This document shows, one piece after another, positions 46,889 to 58,648 of a DNA stretch of 64,000 nucleotides. This DNA comes from Flexivirga alba (GTDB lineage: Bacteria; Actinomycetota; Actinomycetes; Actinomycetales; Dermatophilaceae), in assembly GCF_042661025.1 (NCBI RefSeq), contig NZ_JBHSWH010000001.1:3906001-3970000 (forward strand), in the 5' to 3' direction. The position numbers were made by a program, and so were the translations under genes. Each line of letters starts with the position of its first letter. Position 1 is the first letter of the stretch. The notes under the pieces were generated by a model. That model searched no databases and was not told the DNA's origin. It saw only the letters and a program-made list of their open reading frames with translations.

Positions 46889-48046
46889 CTAGACGATCGC
46901 GGCGAGGCGGTCGAGCGCCTCGTCCAATGCATCCGTCGCACCGCAGAAGCTGATCCGCACGAAGTTGTTGCCGCGGACCGGGTCGAAGTCGATCCCGGGG
47001 GCGATCGCGACTCCCGTACGGTCAAGCACGTCGGCGCACCACCTCCTGCTGTCATCGGTCAGGTGCGAGACGTCGCAATAGGCGTAGAACGCGCCGTCCG
47101 GCGGCGCGAACGACTCGATGCCCAGCTCCGGCAGCCGCCGCAGCAGAAGGTCGCGGTTCACGGCATACCGCTCCACGTGGCGTTGCAGCTCCGCCGTCGC
47201 TTCGGGCGAAAACGCAGCAACCGCAGCGTGTTGCGAAACAGCAGGAGCACAGATTGCAAGATTGGTCTGCAGCACGTCGACCGGTCTGTGCAGTGCCTCG
47301 GGCAGGAGGTTCCAGCCCACGCGCCAGCCGGTCATCGACCAGAACTTGCTCATCGAGCCGAGCACGACGGCGTCCCGACTGAATCGACGTACCGTCTGTG
47401 CCGGCGCACCATAGGCAATGCCGTGGTAGATCTCGTCAGAGAGAAGCAAGACGCCGTGCGCGTCGCACCACTGCGCGATCGCCGCCAGTTCGTCAGGCTC
47501 GATGATCGTGCCGGTCGGGTTGGCCGGGCTCGCCACGATCACCCCGTCCAGCGGCGCAACAGCGTGCGCACCCTCCAGATGATGAACGGTGAGCTGGAAG
47601 CGGGTGTTCGGCCCACAGTCAATCTCGACCGGTTGAATCCCCAACGCTTGCAGGGTGTTTCGGTATGCCGGATAACCCGGTCGCGCCATCGCGACGCGAC
47701 TTCCGGGGTCGAATGCTGCCAGCAGCACAGTGCTGAAACCACCAGATGATCCAGTGCTGACAAGGACCTCGTCCGGCGAGACCTGCACGTCATACGCCGT
47801 GCGGTAGTGCGCCGCGATCGTCTCGCGAAGCTGCGGAATCCCGTCACCCTCGGTGTAGCCGAGGCTGTCCGCCTCCAACACCGTGTGCACGGCATCCAGA
47901 GCGGCGCGCGGTGCGGGCGTCGACGGCTGGCCGACACACAGCAGGATCATGTCACCGTGGCTGCGCTGGCGTGCCGCAGCAGCACGGACCACCTCCATTA
48001 CATGGAAGGGCTCGACAGCGCTTCGCTGCGACGGCAAACGACTCAT
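46889..48046 (-). CDS. PLP-dependent aminotransferase, class I/II
   Basis: 385 residues from ATG 48046. Aminotransferase marks: LGYTEGDGIPQLRETIAAHY, VSTGSSGGFSTVLLAAF, IVASPANPTGTIIEPDELAA, LLSDEIYHGIAYG, the PLP lysine in LGSMSKFWSMTGWRVGW, and the substrate Arg in NNFVRISFCGATDALDEAL. Resembles AspC/AlaC-like enzymes. Substrate not fixed by sequence. Stop-start overlap with the NUDIX gene upstream (4 bp). Confidence 0.92.
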   Translation of the reverse strand: MSRLPSQRSAVEPFHVMEVVRAAAARQRSHGDMILLCVGQPSTPAPRAALDAVHTVLEADSLGYTEGDGIPQLRETIAAHYRTAYDVQVSPDEVLVSTGSSGGFSTVLLAAFDPGSRVAMARPGYPAYRNTLQALGIQPVEIDCGPNTRFQLTVHHLEGAHAVAPLDGVIVASPANPTGTIIEPDELAAIAQWCDAHGVLLLSDEIYHGIAYGAPAQTVRRFSRDAVVLGSMSKFWSMTGWRVGWNLLPEALHRPVDVLQTNLAICAPAVSQHAAVAAFSPEATAELQRHVERYAVNRDLLLRRLPELGIESFAPPDGAFYAYCDVSHLTDDSRRWCADVLDRTGVAIAPGIDFDPVRGNNFVRISFCGATDALDEALDRLAAIV

Positions 48047-48701
48047 CGGTATGCCGGGTGCTCCGGCCACGGTGCGTCGGCCGGACGCAAAGTCTCCCAA
48101 TTGCGTTGCCGCGCAGCGGATGCACCGAGTATGGCGGAAACCGCTACACCGTTGTGCACCCTGCCGGCGAGGACCGCGTCGACGGCATCATCCAGCGCAA
48201 CCCAGCCGGTCGGCATACCGTGCTCCTCGCCCTCACGCACGAAGCCTTCGGCAACCGCCGGGTGCACATCCCGCGCGAGAAAGACCCGCAAGTTCTCTGA
48301 CAACGCCCCAGGCGAGGTGAAGATGTCAACGAGCACATGCCAACTGCCTGCGTCCAGGTCGACCTCTTCGCGCAACTCGCGCGAAGCAGCAGAACGCGGG
48401 TCCTCCCCGGCTTGTCGAGCAGCCCGGCCGGAACTTCCCAATCGAAGGTGCCGACCGGGTGGCGGTACTGCTGGATCATCAGCACCTCTTCGGCTCCGGG
48501 CTCACCGCGCATCGGCACCACCGCCACTGCTCCGGTATGACGCACGAAGTCTCGCGTCACATGGCCACCCGCACCGAGCTGAACATCCTCGGTGACGACG
48601 TCCCAGACCCGCCCCTTGTATACGACAGTGGACGACGTCACCGGTTGCGGATCGATCCGGTCCGCAATCGGCGTTGAAAGGCGGTCATGCACTGAGCTCA
48701 T
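48043..48701 (-). CDS. NUDIX hydrolase, ADP-ribose pyrophosphatase type, one-base frameshift
   Basis: From ATG 48701: SSTVVYKGRVWDVVTEDVQL, VLMIQQYRHPVGTFDWEVPA. The frame shifts near 48400 (CCGGGGAGG, one G lost), and the Nudix box continues as GEDPRSAASRELREEVDLDA with the R-E-L-x-E-E core. Corrected length 219 residues, typical of ADP-ribose pyrophosphatases located next to pyrG in actinobacteria. Probably a sequence error. Confidence 0.9.
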
Positions 48702-48719
48702 CGTGTCCTCTCGCGAAAC

Positions 48720-50405
<1,686 letters not shown>

Positions 50406-50558
50406 GGGCTCTCAGTCTACGTTACTCATTCGGCCTGCCGGACCACCCCGGGCCAAGGTCGGCCGGGACACCCTCGCTGTATGGCGAGATCGCCACTCTC
50501 CCAAAGTCTTTCGGCCGACTGCGCCATCTTCGTACGGCGTGTTGGGTCGGGTCGAAGG

Positions 50559-52255
50559 CTACTGGTTGCGTTGTCGACCGGCGCCGTCGAGCAGCTCCTG
50601 CGCGTGCTCACGGGCTGCGGCGCTGTCGCTGACGCCGCCCAGCATGCGGGCCAGCTCCGCGAGCCGGTCCTCCCCTCCACAGCGGTCACGCCGCTGGCGG
50701 TGATGTGCCCATCGCTGGACTTGTGCACGACCAGCTGCCGATCGGCGTATGCCGCCACCTGCGCCAGGTGCGTGACCACGATGACCTGGGCGTGCTGGGC
50801 GAGCTGAGCCAGTCGGGCACCGATATCCAGCGCCGCCGATCCGCCCACCCCGGCGTCGACCTCGTCGAAGACGAACGTCGGAACGTTGCCCGTGGCGGTC
50901 ACCACTTCGAGGGCGAGCATCACGCGGGACAGCTCACCACCGGACGCGGCTTTGGCAACGCTGCGTGGAGTCGCGCCGGCATTTGCGGCAAGCAGGATCT
51001 CCACCTCGTCAACGCCGTGCACGCCACGATGCGCCGGGTCGCTGGTCACCGCGACGGTCAGTTTCGCCGAGCCCATCGCCAGATGTCCGAGTTCTTTGGT
51101 CACTGCCTTCTGCAACTTGCCTGCGGCCGTGCCGCGCGCCTTGCTGAGCTTGCTCGCAGCCGTGTCGAGCTCCGGCTCCAGCACGTCCAGGCGCCCACGC
51201 AACGACTCGATCCGGTCATCGGAGCCGGCCAGCTCCGCAGCTTCCGCCGCCGCTCCCTTGCTCCACACCAGGACGTCGTCGATGCTCTCGCCATACTTGC
51301 GCAGTAGGGCGGTCAGCTCGGCTCGGCGCTGCTGCACGTGCTCCATCCGGGCCGGATCGACCTCCAGGTCGGCGAGGTATGACGCAAGGTCGGCCGCAAT
51401 GTCCGCTGTGAGCACGCCGAGTTCCCGCATCCGCCCCTCCAGCGCGGCCAGGTCGGTGTCGTGCTCGACCAACCCGCCGAGTGCGTGCCGGGCGCGAGCG
51501 ACCAGGTCGATGACGTGCGGCACGTCGTCGTTCGACTCGTCACCGGCAAGGAGGTCATGTGCCGCACCAGCGCCCTCGCGCAACCCGTCGGCGTGTGTCA
51601 GCTTCTCCGACTCTGCCGCCAGCTCCACGTCCTCACCGGGCACCGGCTCAACGCGTTCGATGTCCTCCAGAGCCGAGGTGAGCAGGTCCAACCGCTGCGC
51701 GCGCTCCCGGGCACGGTCGGTCAGATCGGCGAGCTCGGCGCGAGTCTCCTGCCAGTCCTGGTGCAGCCGGCGGTATGCCGCGAGCGCTGTCGCGATCGGC
51801 TTGCCGCCGAAGTCGTCCAGCATGACGCGGTGCTGCTCCGGGCGTTGCAGTCGCCACTGATCGGCCTGGCCGTGCACGGCGACGAGCAACTCCCCCAGCT
51901 CGCTGAGCACACCGACGGGTGCGCTGCGACCGCCGATGTGAGCGCGCGACCTGCCCTGCCCGGAGACGGTTCTGGCGAGGATCAGCGCATCGTCGACCTC
52001 GGCGCCGGCCTCCTGCGCACGCAGGACCGCCGGGTGATCACTGTCGAGCTCGACGATCCCTTCGACGAATGCCTTGTCCGCTCCACCGCGCACCAGGCCG
52101 GCGTCGCTGCGGCCGCCGAGCAACAGACCCAGCCCCTGCACGACCATCGTCTTGCCCGCGCCGGTCTCGCCCGTCACCACGTTCAGCCCGGGCGACAGGT
52201 CGAGCAGGGCGTCATCAATGACGCCGAGACCCTGGATCCGCAATTCGCGCAGCAC
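50559..52255 (-). CDS. recN: DNA repair protein RecN, one-base frameshift near the 3' end
   Basis: SMC-like ATPase of double-strand-break repair. From GTG 52255: LRELRIQGLGVIDDALLDLS, Walker A NVVTGETGAGKTMVVQGLGL, long coiled coil, signature AASGGELSRVMLALEV and Walker B VPTFVFDEVDAGVGG. After VTAVEG the frame shifts near 50680 (GAGGGGAGG, one G lost); the end then reads EDRLAELARMLGGVSDSAAA to the TAG at 50559. Corrected length 565 residues. Probably a sequence error. Confidence 0.93.
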
Positions 52256-52283
52256 GTCCGGAAGCCTAGTCACCCACCAGTCG

Positions 52284-53189
52284 TCAGTGGCGGGTTCGTC
52301 CACCGGTGCCGCGCCAGCCGGACACCGACAGGTCGAACTTGGCCACCAGCCGGTCCGTGAACGGGCCGGTGCCGAGTCGGGCGAGTCGCACGGGTCGGTC
52401 ACTGCGCCGGACCTCGATGCGAGCGCCCTGCGGCACGTCGAACGAACGGCGACCATCGCACCACAGCACCGCCCGGGCACCCGTGGTGTCGCGCAGGTCG
52501 ATCGCGATGTGCACGTCGTGGCTGAGCACCAGCGGCCGGGCGAAGAGCGCGTGGGCCGAGATCGGCACCACGAGGGTTGCCGGCACTCCCGGCCAGACGA
52601 TCGGTCCGCCAGCCGAGAAGGCGTATGCCGTGGAGCCGGTCGGGGTCGCCATCACGACACCGTCGCAACCCCACGTGGACAGCGGACGCCCGTCGATCGC
52701 GAGGGTCACCTCGAGCATCCGCTCACGTGCGGCCTTCTCGACGGATGCCTCGTTCAGCGCCCAGTTGGTCCACAACGACTGCCCACCCAGCGAAGCCTCG
52801 ACTTCGAGCGTCCCGCGCTCCTCGACGGTCCAGCCGCGGTCGACGATCTTGCGAACGGTGTGTTGTATGTCGTCCCGTTCGGCCTCGGCCAGGAATCCGA
52901 CGTGTCCCAGGTTGATTCCGAGCAGTGGCACACCGCTCTCGCGGACGATCTCGGCGCCACGCAGGATGGTGCCGTCGCCGCCGAGCACGACGGCGATCTC
53001 GGCACCGTCCTGCTGAGGCTCGTCGTAGCCGGTCACGCCGGGCTCGCCCAAGATGCCGAATGCGCGCAGTTCGTCGGTCTGGCCGATGACCTCGATGTCG
53101 TTCGCGGTGAGCCCGTGCACCAGCTCGGCCGCCACGTCGAGCGCTTCGGGTCGTCCGGGATGCCCGACCAGCAGAACACGTCGCGTCAT
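52284..53189 (-). CDS. nadK: NAD kinase
   Basis: Makes NADP from NAD. 301 residues with EIAVVLGGDGTILRGAEIVR (GGDGT), PLLGINLGHVGFLAEAE, and VVMATPTGSTAYAFSAGGPI. ATG at 53189 overlaps the tlyA stop by 4 bp. The tlyA-nadK-recN order is conserved in actinobacteria. Confidence 0.97.
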   Translation of the reverse strand: MTRRVLLVGHPGRPEALDVAAELVHGLTANDIEVIGQTDELRAFGILGEPGVTGYDEPQQDGAEIAVVLGGDGTILRGAEIVRESGVPLLGINLGHVGFLAEAERDDIQHTVRKIVDRGWTVEERGTLEVEASLGGQSLWTNWALNEASVEKAARERMLEVTLAIDGRPLSTWGCDGVVMATPTGSTAYAFSAGGPIVWPGVPATLVVPISAHALFARPLVLSHDVHIAIDLRDTTGARAVLWCDGRRSFDVPQGARIEVRRSDRPVRLARLGTGPFTDRLVAKFDLSVSGWRGTGGRTRH

Positions 53190-53988
53190 ACCTGCGCGTC
53201 CTTCAGCTCGTCGGTCAGCAGTTCCTCCAGCGCCGTCTGCACGTCCACCTCAGTCATCCTGCCCTCCTGCGTATGACGAGCCCACAGCAGGTACTCCCGA
53301 TTGCCGGTGCCGCCGGAGATCGGACTGGCCGTCAGGCCGTGGGGGTAGAGCCCGGCCTGCGGCACCAGCGCCAGCACGTCGCGCAGTACCCGGTGCCGCT
53401 CACGGGGCGAGGAAACGACGCCGGTTCGGGCGAGTCGTTCGCGGCCGACTTCGAACTGCGGCTTGACCAGGGTGATCAGGTCACCGTCGGACGCAGTGAG
53501 TGCGGCCAGCCGGTCCAGGACCAGCCGAAGTGAGATGAAGCTGAGGTCGGCGACGACGACATCGGCCGACCCCCGAGGTCATCAGGCTGTATGTCGCGCA
53601 CGTTGACCCCGGAACGTTCGATGACCCGAGCATCACTGCGGACCGGCTCGGCAAGCTGGTCATGACCGACGTCGAGCGCGACGACCTCACGCGCGCCGCG
53701 GTGCAGCAGCACCTGGGTGAAGCCGCCTGTTGAAGCCCCGACGTCGATGCACCGGGCCCCGTCCACCGAGACCCCGAAGTCGTCGAGTGCACCGATCAGC
53801 TTGTATGCCGCCCGGCCCACCCACGGTTGCACCTCACCGACCACCGCCAGCTCGGCCGGGTCGACCGGCGCTGCAGGCTTGGTCACCAATCGGCCGGCCG
53901 CGGTCACCTGACCGGCCTCGATCAACTCACGCGCAACGGCGCGCGAGCGCGCCAAGCCGCGCTCGACCAGGGCTGCGTCGGCTCGCAC
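53186..53988 (-). CDS. tlyA: TlyA rRNA 2'-O-methyltransferase, one-base frameshift
   Basis: Methylates 16S C1409 and 23S C1920 in mycobacteria, which affects capreomycin sensitivity. From the start at 53988: S4 domain RADAALVERGLARSRAVARE, then FtsJ-type fold CIDVGASTGGFTQVLLHRGA. After IQPDDLGG the frame shifts near 53573 (G run one short) and resumes SADVVVADLSFISLRLVLDR, then LVKPQFEVGRERLARTGVVS. Corrected length 267 residues, normal. Probably a sequence error. Confidence 0.92.
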
Positions 53989-53991
53989 GAA

Positions 53992-54394
53992 TCAGCCCGA
54001 CAGGTCCGACAGCCGCTGCTGCAACTGGCGGTGCACCGAGGTCACCTCGGCGAGGTGGGCATCCAGCAGGCCAGGATCGGGCAGGTCGATTCCGCTAGCC
54101 GAGTCGTTGCTGCCCTGATCGTCGCTGCGGCCCGTCGACAGCTCGTCATCCCGCCGGTGCTCGTCCGGGTCCGGCAGTTCAGCGAGGGCTCGATCAACCT
54201 TCGGGTCTCCGGTGCTCGCGAACCGTGACGTCCCCTCGGTCGCGGACGCTTGCTGACCGACCGCGTCCTCCCGGTCGATGATCTCCTGCGCGGTCGTGGG
54301 GGCGTGGGGCGTGCCGCCATCTGCGGAGACGGCACCGCAGGCATCGGGATGGGGGCTTCGGGGTCTGCTCCGCGTCGTCACTCACATCGGCCAT
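53992..54394 (-). CDS. Small acidic hypothetical protein, probably with two one-base frameshifts
   Basis: The start MADVSDDAEQTPKPP (54394), a Pro-rich middle (IPMPAVPSPQMAARPTPP) and the end TTAQEIIDREDAVGQQASAT ... DAHLAEVTSVHRQLQQRLSD lie in three frames. Adding one base to each of two C runs (near 54350 and 54300) joins them into a 134-residue protein. It sits between a histone-like gene and tlyA, where actinobacteria often have a small uncharacterised gene. Acidic, disordered, with a C-terminal helix. Confidence 0.6.
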
Positions 54395-55005
54395 TATTGC
54401 GTGCGCGTCGCGGCCTTCTTGGTCGCGGCCTTCTTGGTGGCGGCCTTCTTCGCGGTGGCCTTCTTGGTGGCGGCCTTCTTCGCGGTGGCCTTCTTCGCGG
54501 CGGCCTTCTTGGTGGCGGCCTTCTTCGCGGTGGCCTTCTTCGCGGACTGCTTGGTTGCTTCCGGCTGCGTGACTGCAGCCTTTTTCGCTGCCGCCTTCTT
54601 CGTCGGTTTGGCCGTGGCCGCCTTGTTCGACGACCGGCTGGCCCGTGCCCTTGCCTGGGCGTCACTCGCCGGCGACGGGGATCGTGTCATTCCAGCACGC
54701 AGGGCTGCCACTTCGGCTTCCAACGTGTCGATCTTGCGCTGGGCGGCCTCAAGGTCGCTTCCCCGCGCCAACCCCAGGACGACCAAGCGACGATCCAGCT
54801 CGGTCCGGACGAGGTCGGTGATCATCGCCTGGTTGGCTGTTGCCGCCTCAATGAGCTCCTCGGCGAGTTGGCCGGCTCTCGCGGACGTCTCGCCGACACC
54901 GGGCAGTTCTAACAGGGTCCCGGCCGCCTCGAGTGCCTTTGCGCGTGTCACCTCGCCAGCACCGGTCAGTAGCTGCAGGGCAGTTCGCACGCTGTTGATC
55001 GCCAT
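54394..55005 (-). CDS. Phasin-like coiled-coil protein with histone H1-like Lys/Ala tail
   Basis: 203 residues. The first 105 are alpha-helical (SVRTALQLLTGAGEVTRAKA, then DRRLVVLGLARGSDLEAAQR and KIDTLEAEVAALRAG). The rest is a run of lysine-alanine units of the AKKAATKKA type, about 85 residues, as in bacterial histone H1-like and PhaF-type proteins that bind DNA. The tail is encoded by a DNA tandem repeat (about 54413-54545). Nucleoid or granule organisation is plausible; not shown. TAATG overlap with the next gene. Confidence 0.8.
   Translation of the reverse strand: MAINSVRTALQLLTGAGEVTRAKALEAAGTLLELPGVGETSARAGQLAEELIEAATANQAMITDLVRTELDRRLVVLGLARGSDLEAAQRKIDTLEAEVAALRAGMTRSPSPASDAQARARASRSSNKAATAKPTKKAAAKKAAVTQPEATKQSAKKATAKKAATKKAAAKKATAKKAATKKATAKKAATKKAATKKAATRTQ
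54413..54545. repeat. In-frame tandem repeat coding the Lys/Ala tail
   Basis: Units of 15 or 30 bp built from GCGGCCTTCTTGGTG and GCGGTGGCCTTCTTCG variants follow each other about nine times. Expected to vary in length between strains by slippage. Not a CRISPR array: no spacers and the frame is kept. Confidence 0.85.
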
Positions 55006-55081
55006 GTCGCCGTCTCCTCAGGAATCGCGTCATACAACCGCCGCAGCGGTGGCGGGACGTGATCGTCACGTCTCCGGCAGG

Positions 55082-56151
55082 CTACTGCGGCTGGGGCAGC
55101 GCGGCTACAGCCTCGGCCTCGGTGATGAGTCGTTGGTCCAATGCCTCCCACAGCACCGGGAGTGCAAGGCGCAGCTTCGCGATCCAGGCGAGATCGGTCT
55201 CCGCCACCATGCTGGTCTCGAAGGACACTCGTGCCGAATCCCCCTGCCCCACCAGGGTTCCGGTCCACCCGGCCGCCGTCCAACGCCCGTCGCCAGCGCG
55301 CGCCGGCTCGGCATACGGCTCGCCAAGCACGCGCAGGTCGACCCCGATGAATCGCGGCCGCAGTCCGCGCGGGGCACGAACCAGATCGGCAGGGCCATGC
55401 ACGCCGGTCAGCACATGCAACGCATCCATACCCGCGGCGTGAGCACCCGCGGTGTCGGTCTCCAAACGGTCGCCGATGCCCAGCGTCGAGTCAGGCCCGG
55501 TCCCGAGCGCTTCGGCCGCCAGCTCGTAGAGCAACGGTCCGGGCTTGCCGACCACGGTCGGCTCCACGTCGACGGCCACTTGCACCGCCGCCACCAACGA
55601 GCCGTTACCCGGTGCCACGCCACGGTCCGTCGGCAACGTCATATCGTTGTTGGTTGCGACCCAGCGGGCACCCCTCTGTATCGCATAGGCCGCTTCCCCG
55701 AGCTCCGCAGCGGTCACCTCGGCGCCAAACCCCTGCAGGACAGCATCCACGGGCACCGTCGCGGCATCGGCAGCGAGCACGGCGCGCATACCTGCAGCAT
55801 TGAGAGCATCGGCAACACCGGGTCCACCGATTGCCAGCACGGCGGCGCCGGCGGGTAATTGCTGCGCAAGATGACCGGCACCGGCCATCGAGCTCGTCAG
55901 CACGTCGGCGTCGTCAAGCCGGACGCCCAGGCCACGCAAGGCATCCGCCACGACAGCAGGTGGGCGGGACGCGTTGTTGGTCGCGAAGACGACCCGCGAA
56001 CCGTTGCCACGCGCGTTGCCGAGCTCTTCCACGGCGTGGGGCACCGCCTCCGCGCCGCGGTAGACCACTCCGTCCAGGTCGCACACCAGACCTGGATAGG
56101 CAGCCGCCAAGTTACCGCGCGTGTCGCTCGGTCCGGGTTGGTCTCCGTCAT
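55082..56151 (-). CDS. HAD-superfamily IIA sugar-phosphatase-like hydrolase, possible frameshift at the start
   Basis: NagD/PNPase-type HAD: YPGLVCDLDGVVYRGAEAVP (nucleophile Asp), VVFATNNASRPP (motif 2), EPTVVGKPGPLLYELAAEAL (Lys) and LGIGDRLETDTAGAHAAGMD (last acidic pair). The body is open up to a GTG at 56203, but that start adds odd residues. An ATG at 56151 in another frame (MTETNP...) would join if one C is missing in AACCCGG, giving MTETNPGPSDTRGNLAAAYP. The start is therefore uncertain. Substrate unknown; about 355 residues, with an extra C-terminal domain of 80. Confidence 0.85.
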
Positions 56152-56251
56152 GGTCGCCCTGCCGGTGGCTAGGTCGACCTCGCGTTCCTGATGTCTGTGG
56201 CACAGGTCCATCTTGCCTGCGCCCCGTCCCGATGGGTCGGGCGGCTCGCTC

Positions 56252-56665
56252 TCAGGCGGCCCGCTTGATGACGCGCAGCTTGCCGGCCTCCACTTCGTAT
56301 CTGCTGGCCACGCCGGCCGGCCCGCGCCAGAACCGGCGCCGCAACGCGCCCGAGACGTCAATCACCTCGTGACCCGCGCACGACATGGCTCGACGCCGTG
56401 ACTCCGCCGACCAGCACGCGATGTCAATCGTGTCGACCGTTGGCGACCTCGAGACGTCGCCCGGCGTTTTGGCGCGCGTCCCCGCCGGGCGATCGACCAC
56501 GATCCGCAGCTGCACGACCTCTGCCCCGCTGGGCAAGTGCTTGACGACCGGTGGCGCACTCAGACGGCCGACCAAGTGCACCTCGTTGACGGCGGCCGCC
56601 TTGGCATCGGTGTCCTGCTTGCTCCCGGACCGGGAAGGTTGTGACGCTTTCGTCTGGGTTGTCAT
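56252..56665 (-). CDS. Single-stranded-DNA-binding protein paralog
   Basis: 137 residues from ATG 56665 behind GGAGAAG. OB-fold features: VNEVHLVGRLSAPPVVKHLP, VVQLRIVVDRPAG, then IDIACWSAESRRRAMSCAGH and VIDVSGALRRRFWRGPAGVA. It lacks the acidic C-terminal tail (DDDIPF) of the main SSB, so it is the short actinobacterial paralog seen near TPR and HAD genes. Possible roles in DNA uptake or repair. Confidence 0.8.
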   Translation of the reverse strand: MTTQTKASQPSRSGSKQDTDAKAAAVNEVHLVGRLSAPPVVKHLPSGAEVVQLRIVVDRPAGTRAKTPGDVSRSPTVDTIDIACWSAESRRRAMSCAGHEVIDVSGALRRRFWRGPAGVASRYEVEAGKLRVIKRAA

Positions 56666-56791
56666 CGCTTCTCCTTCGTGAATGCGAACGTTTGTTCCCA
56701 TTCAGCTTGCGATGAGTCGCCCCTGGCAACCAGTCACCGCCCACTCAATTGTGGACGAACAGACTCCAGATCAGGAGATGTGGATACTCCG

Positions 56792-58471
56792 TCAGGACTT
56801 GTCACCTTCGCTGCCATCGACGAACGTGAGGGAACCCGAAATCGCGTCGGAGTCGCTCGGAGCGGCGGCGTCTTGCTCACGCGGCGACTCGGCCGGTTCG
56901 GTCGAAGCTGTGACCGGTTCATCGACTGGGACGTCGCTTGCTTGCGGGGAGTCACCGACCGCTACGCCCGAAGCAACTGCGCTCAGATCGTCACTCGCGT
57001 CAGCCGACCCTGCGTCGTCGGGAATCGAATCGTCCAACTCCTCGTCGAGCGCATCGACAAAGACCAGCCCGTCGAGATCGTCAACCCTTTCCGCTGCGTC
57101 GGTTTGTCCCTCGACGTCCGCGTCGATCGCCTTCGCGAACCAGTCACGGGCTTCGCCCTCGGCGCCGCCGGCGAGTAGTGCCTCGGCATACGCGTAGAAG
57201 AGACGCGCCGCCCACGGCTGTTTCGAGGCCCGCTCCAGTGCCGGTATCCGCAGCACCATCTGCGCGGCCTCCGGCTGGTTCAGGTCCCGTCGAACACCGG
57301 ATACGACGATCGCGAGTTCGATGTTGTCGGCCTCGCCCAACGAGCGCGCTTCCGGAGAAGCCGCCAGGTCCAGTGCACGTTCATACCGTCCGAGGCCACG
57401 CTCACAATCCACCAAGTAAGGCAGCAAATGGTTCGAACCGGAAAGACGTTTCGCAGTGCGGAACTCGCGGATTGCGTCGTTGAACTCGCCGCGCCGGTAA
57501 TGCACCAAACCCAACGCTTCTCGCACCGCGGCCACTCGACCCGCACGGCGTGCAGCGTGTTCTGCATGCGCGAGAGCAAGATCGGAATCATCTTCGAGCA
57601 GCGTCGCAGCAGCGACGAGGTGCTTGGCAACACCTTGGGCGTTCTCCTTGGTGAGTGTGCGCATCTCGCGCCACACCGAACGATCGAGTTCCTTACCGGT
57701 GATCTCCTCGGGCAGCGGCGGCTCAACACGGGTATCACGCGTCGAACGTTTCGAGGGCGACGAGCGGTCCCAGGACCGCGGACCACGTGGCGCACTGTCA
57801 GCACCAGTGCCGCGATCCGCCCGCTGGCCACCGCGGTCGTCTCGCCCGCTACCGCGACGGTCATCGCGATCACGACCCCGCGCCTCGCCTACGCGTCCAC
57901 GTCCGCGGTCATCAAAAGAACGTCCCGACCGCCTGTCGCGCCCGCGGTCCTCTCGAGGTCCGGGGCCGTACCCCGGTCGGTCGTCACGACGACCGTCGCT
58001 GCTTCGGCCACGTGAGCCATTGTCGCGTCCGCGCGACTCGAACGGACGCCCGGCACCACTGTCACGACGACGATCGTCCGGTCGTTGACCGTCACGTCGG
58101 AAATCGCCACCGGAGCGGCGATCATCGGACCGGCGCTCCTCGGAACGCGCAGGGCGACTCTCGCCGCGTCGGTCATCGCTGCGCCGGTCACTGCCGCGTC
58201 CGCTGTCGCGACGGAACTCACCGCGTCGGCCATCCGACCGGTTTTGCCGGCCATCGCCGCCGGCCGACCGGTTCGGACCACGTTTGTTGTCGTCCCGGGA
58301 GTCCCGGTGCTCGCCACGCCCAGCGGCAGATGAGTCCGCGGCGCGTTCGGGGCGATCCGGCGTGCGGTCATCCCGCGGCCCGCGACCGGCGTCGCCGGCA
58401 GCGCGCGACCATCGACCGGAGCGGTGGCTGCCGCCATCCTTCTCGGGCACAGCCTCATCGTCATTCGTCAC
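56792..58471 (-). CDS. TPR protein with a long Arg/Asp/Gly-rich disordered domain
   Basis: 559 residues from GTG 58471. Residues about 10-240 are low-complexity RDDRR, RGRG and DRGS units; then EITGKELDRSVWREMRTLTK starts the folded part, with TPR-like helices (ALAHAEHAARRAGRVAAVRE, ALGLVHYRRGEFNDAIREFR, DCERGLGRYERALDLAASPE). The last 90 residues are acidic (DDLDGLVFVDALDEELDDSI). The N-terminal RG/RD domain suggests RNA binding or condensate formation; this is inference. Known as a conserved actinobacterial TPR protein of unknown role. Confidence 0.85.
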   Translation of the reverse strand: MTNDDEAVPEKDGGSHRSGRWSRAAGDAGRGPRDDRTPDRPERAADSSAAGRGEHRDSRDDNKRGPNRSAGGDGRQNRSDGRRGEFRRDSGRGSDRRSDDRRGESRPARSEERRSDDRRSGGDFRRDGQRPDDRRRDSGAGRPFESRGRDNGSRGRSSDGRRDDRPGYGPGPREDRGRDRRSGRSFDDRGRGRVGEARGRDRDDRRGSGRDDRGGQRADRGTGADSAPRGPRSWDRSSPSKRSTRDTRVEPPLPEEITGKELDRSVWREMRTLTKENAQGVAKHLVAAATLLEDDSDLALAHAEHAARRAGRVAAVREALGLVHYRRGEFNDAIREFRTAKRLSGSNHLLPYLVDCERGLGRYERALDLAASPEARSLGEADNIELAIVVSGVRRDLNQPEAAQMVLRIPALERASKQPWAARLFYAYAEALLAGGAEGEARDWFAKAIDADVEGQTDAAERVDDLDGLVFVDALDEELDDSIPDDAGSADASDDLSAVASGVAVGDSPQASDVPVDEPVTASTEPAESPREQDAAAPSDSDAISGSLTFVDGSEGDKS

Positions 58472-58593
58472 CGCAACGCACCAACTCTCCAAGATTCCGA
58501 GCGCGCCGTATGTCGTCGACCTCGCCGTCGCGCAAAACTCACCGTACGCCGCCTGGCCCAGTGCCAGCGGAGGACGCACCTCAAACGTGACAA

Positions 58594-58635
58594 AGGGCCG
58601 GCCACAAACACTCAAAAGTGCTCGTGACCGACCCT
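58594..58635 (-). terminator. Terminator of the rRNA operon
   Basis: Arms 58594-58605 and 58624-58635 pair over 12 bp with two G-U wobbles (AGGGTCGGTCAC / GTGGCCGGCCCT on the minus strand), followed by TTTGT. It lies about 15 bp after the 5S 3' end. Confidence 0.75.
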
Positions 58636-58648
58636 CTGTATTAATGAT

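Noticed and set aside
54413..54545. Short regular repeats that might be a CRISPR array
   Set aside because: Repeats are contiguous without spacers, keep the reading frame, and encode Lys/Ala units.
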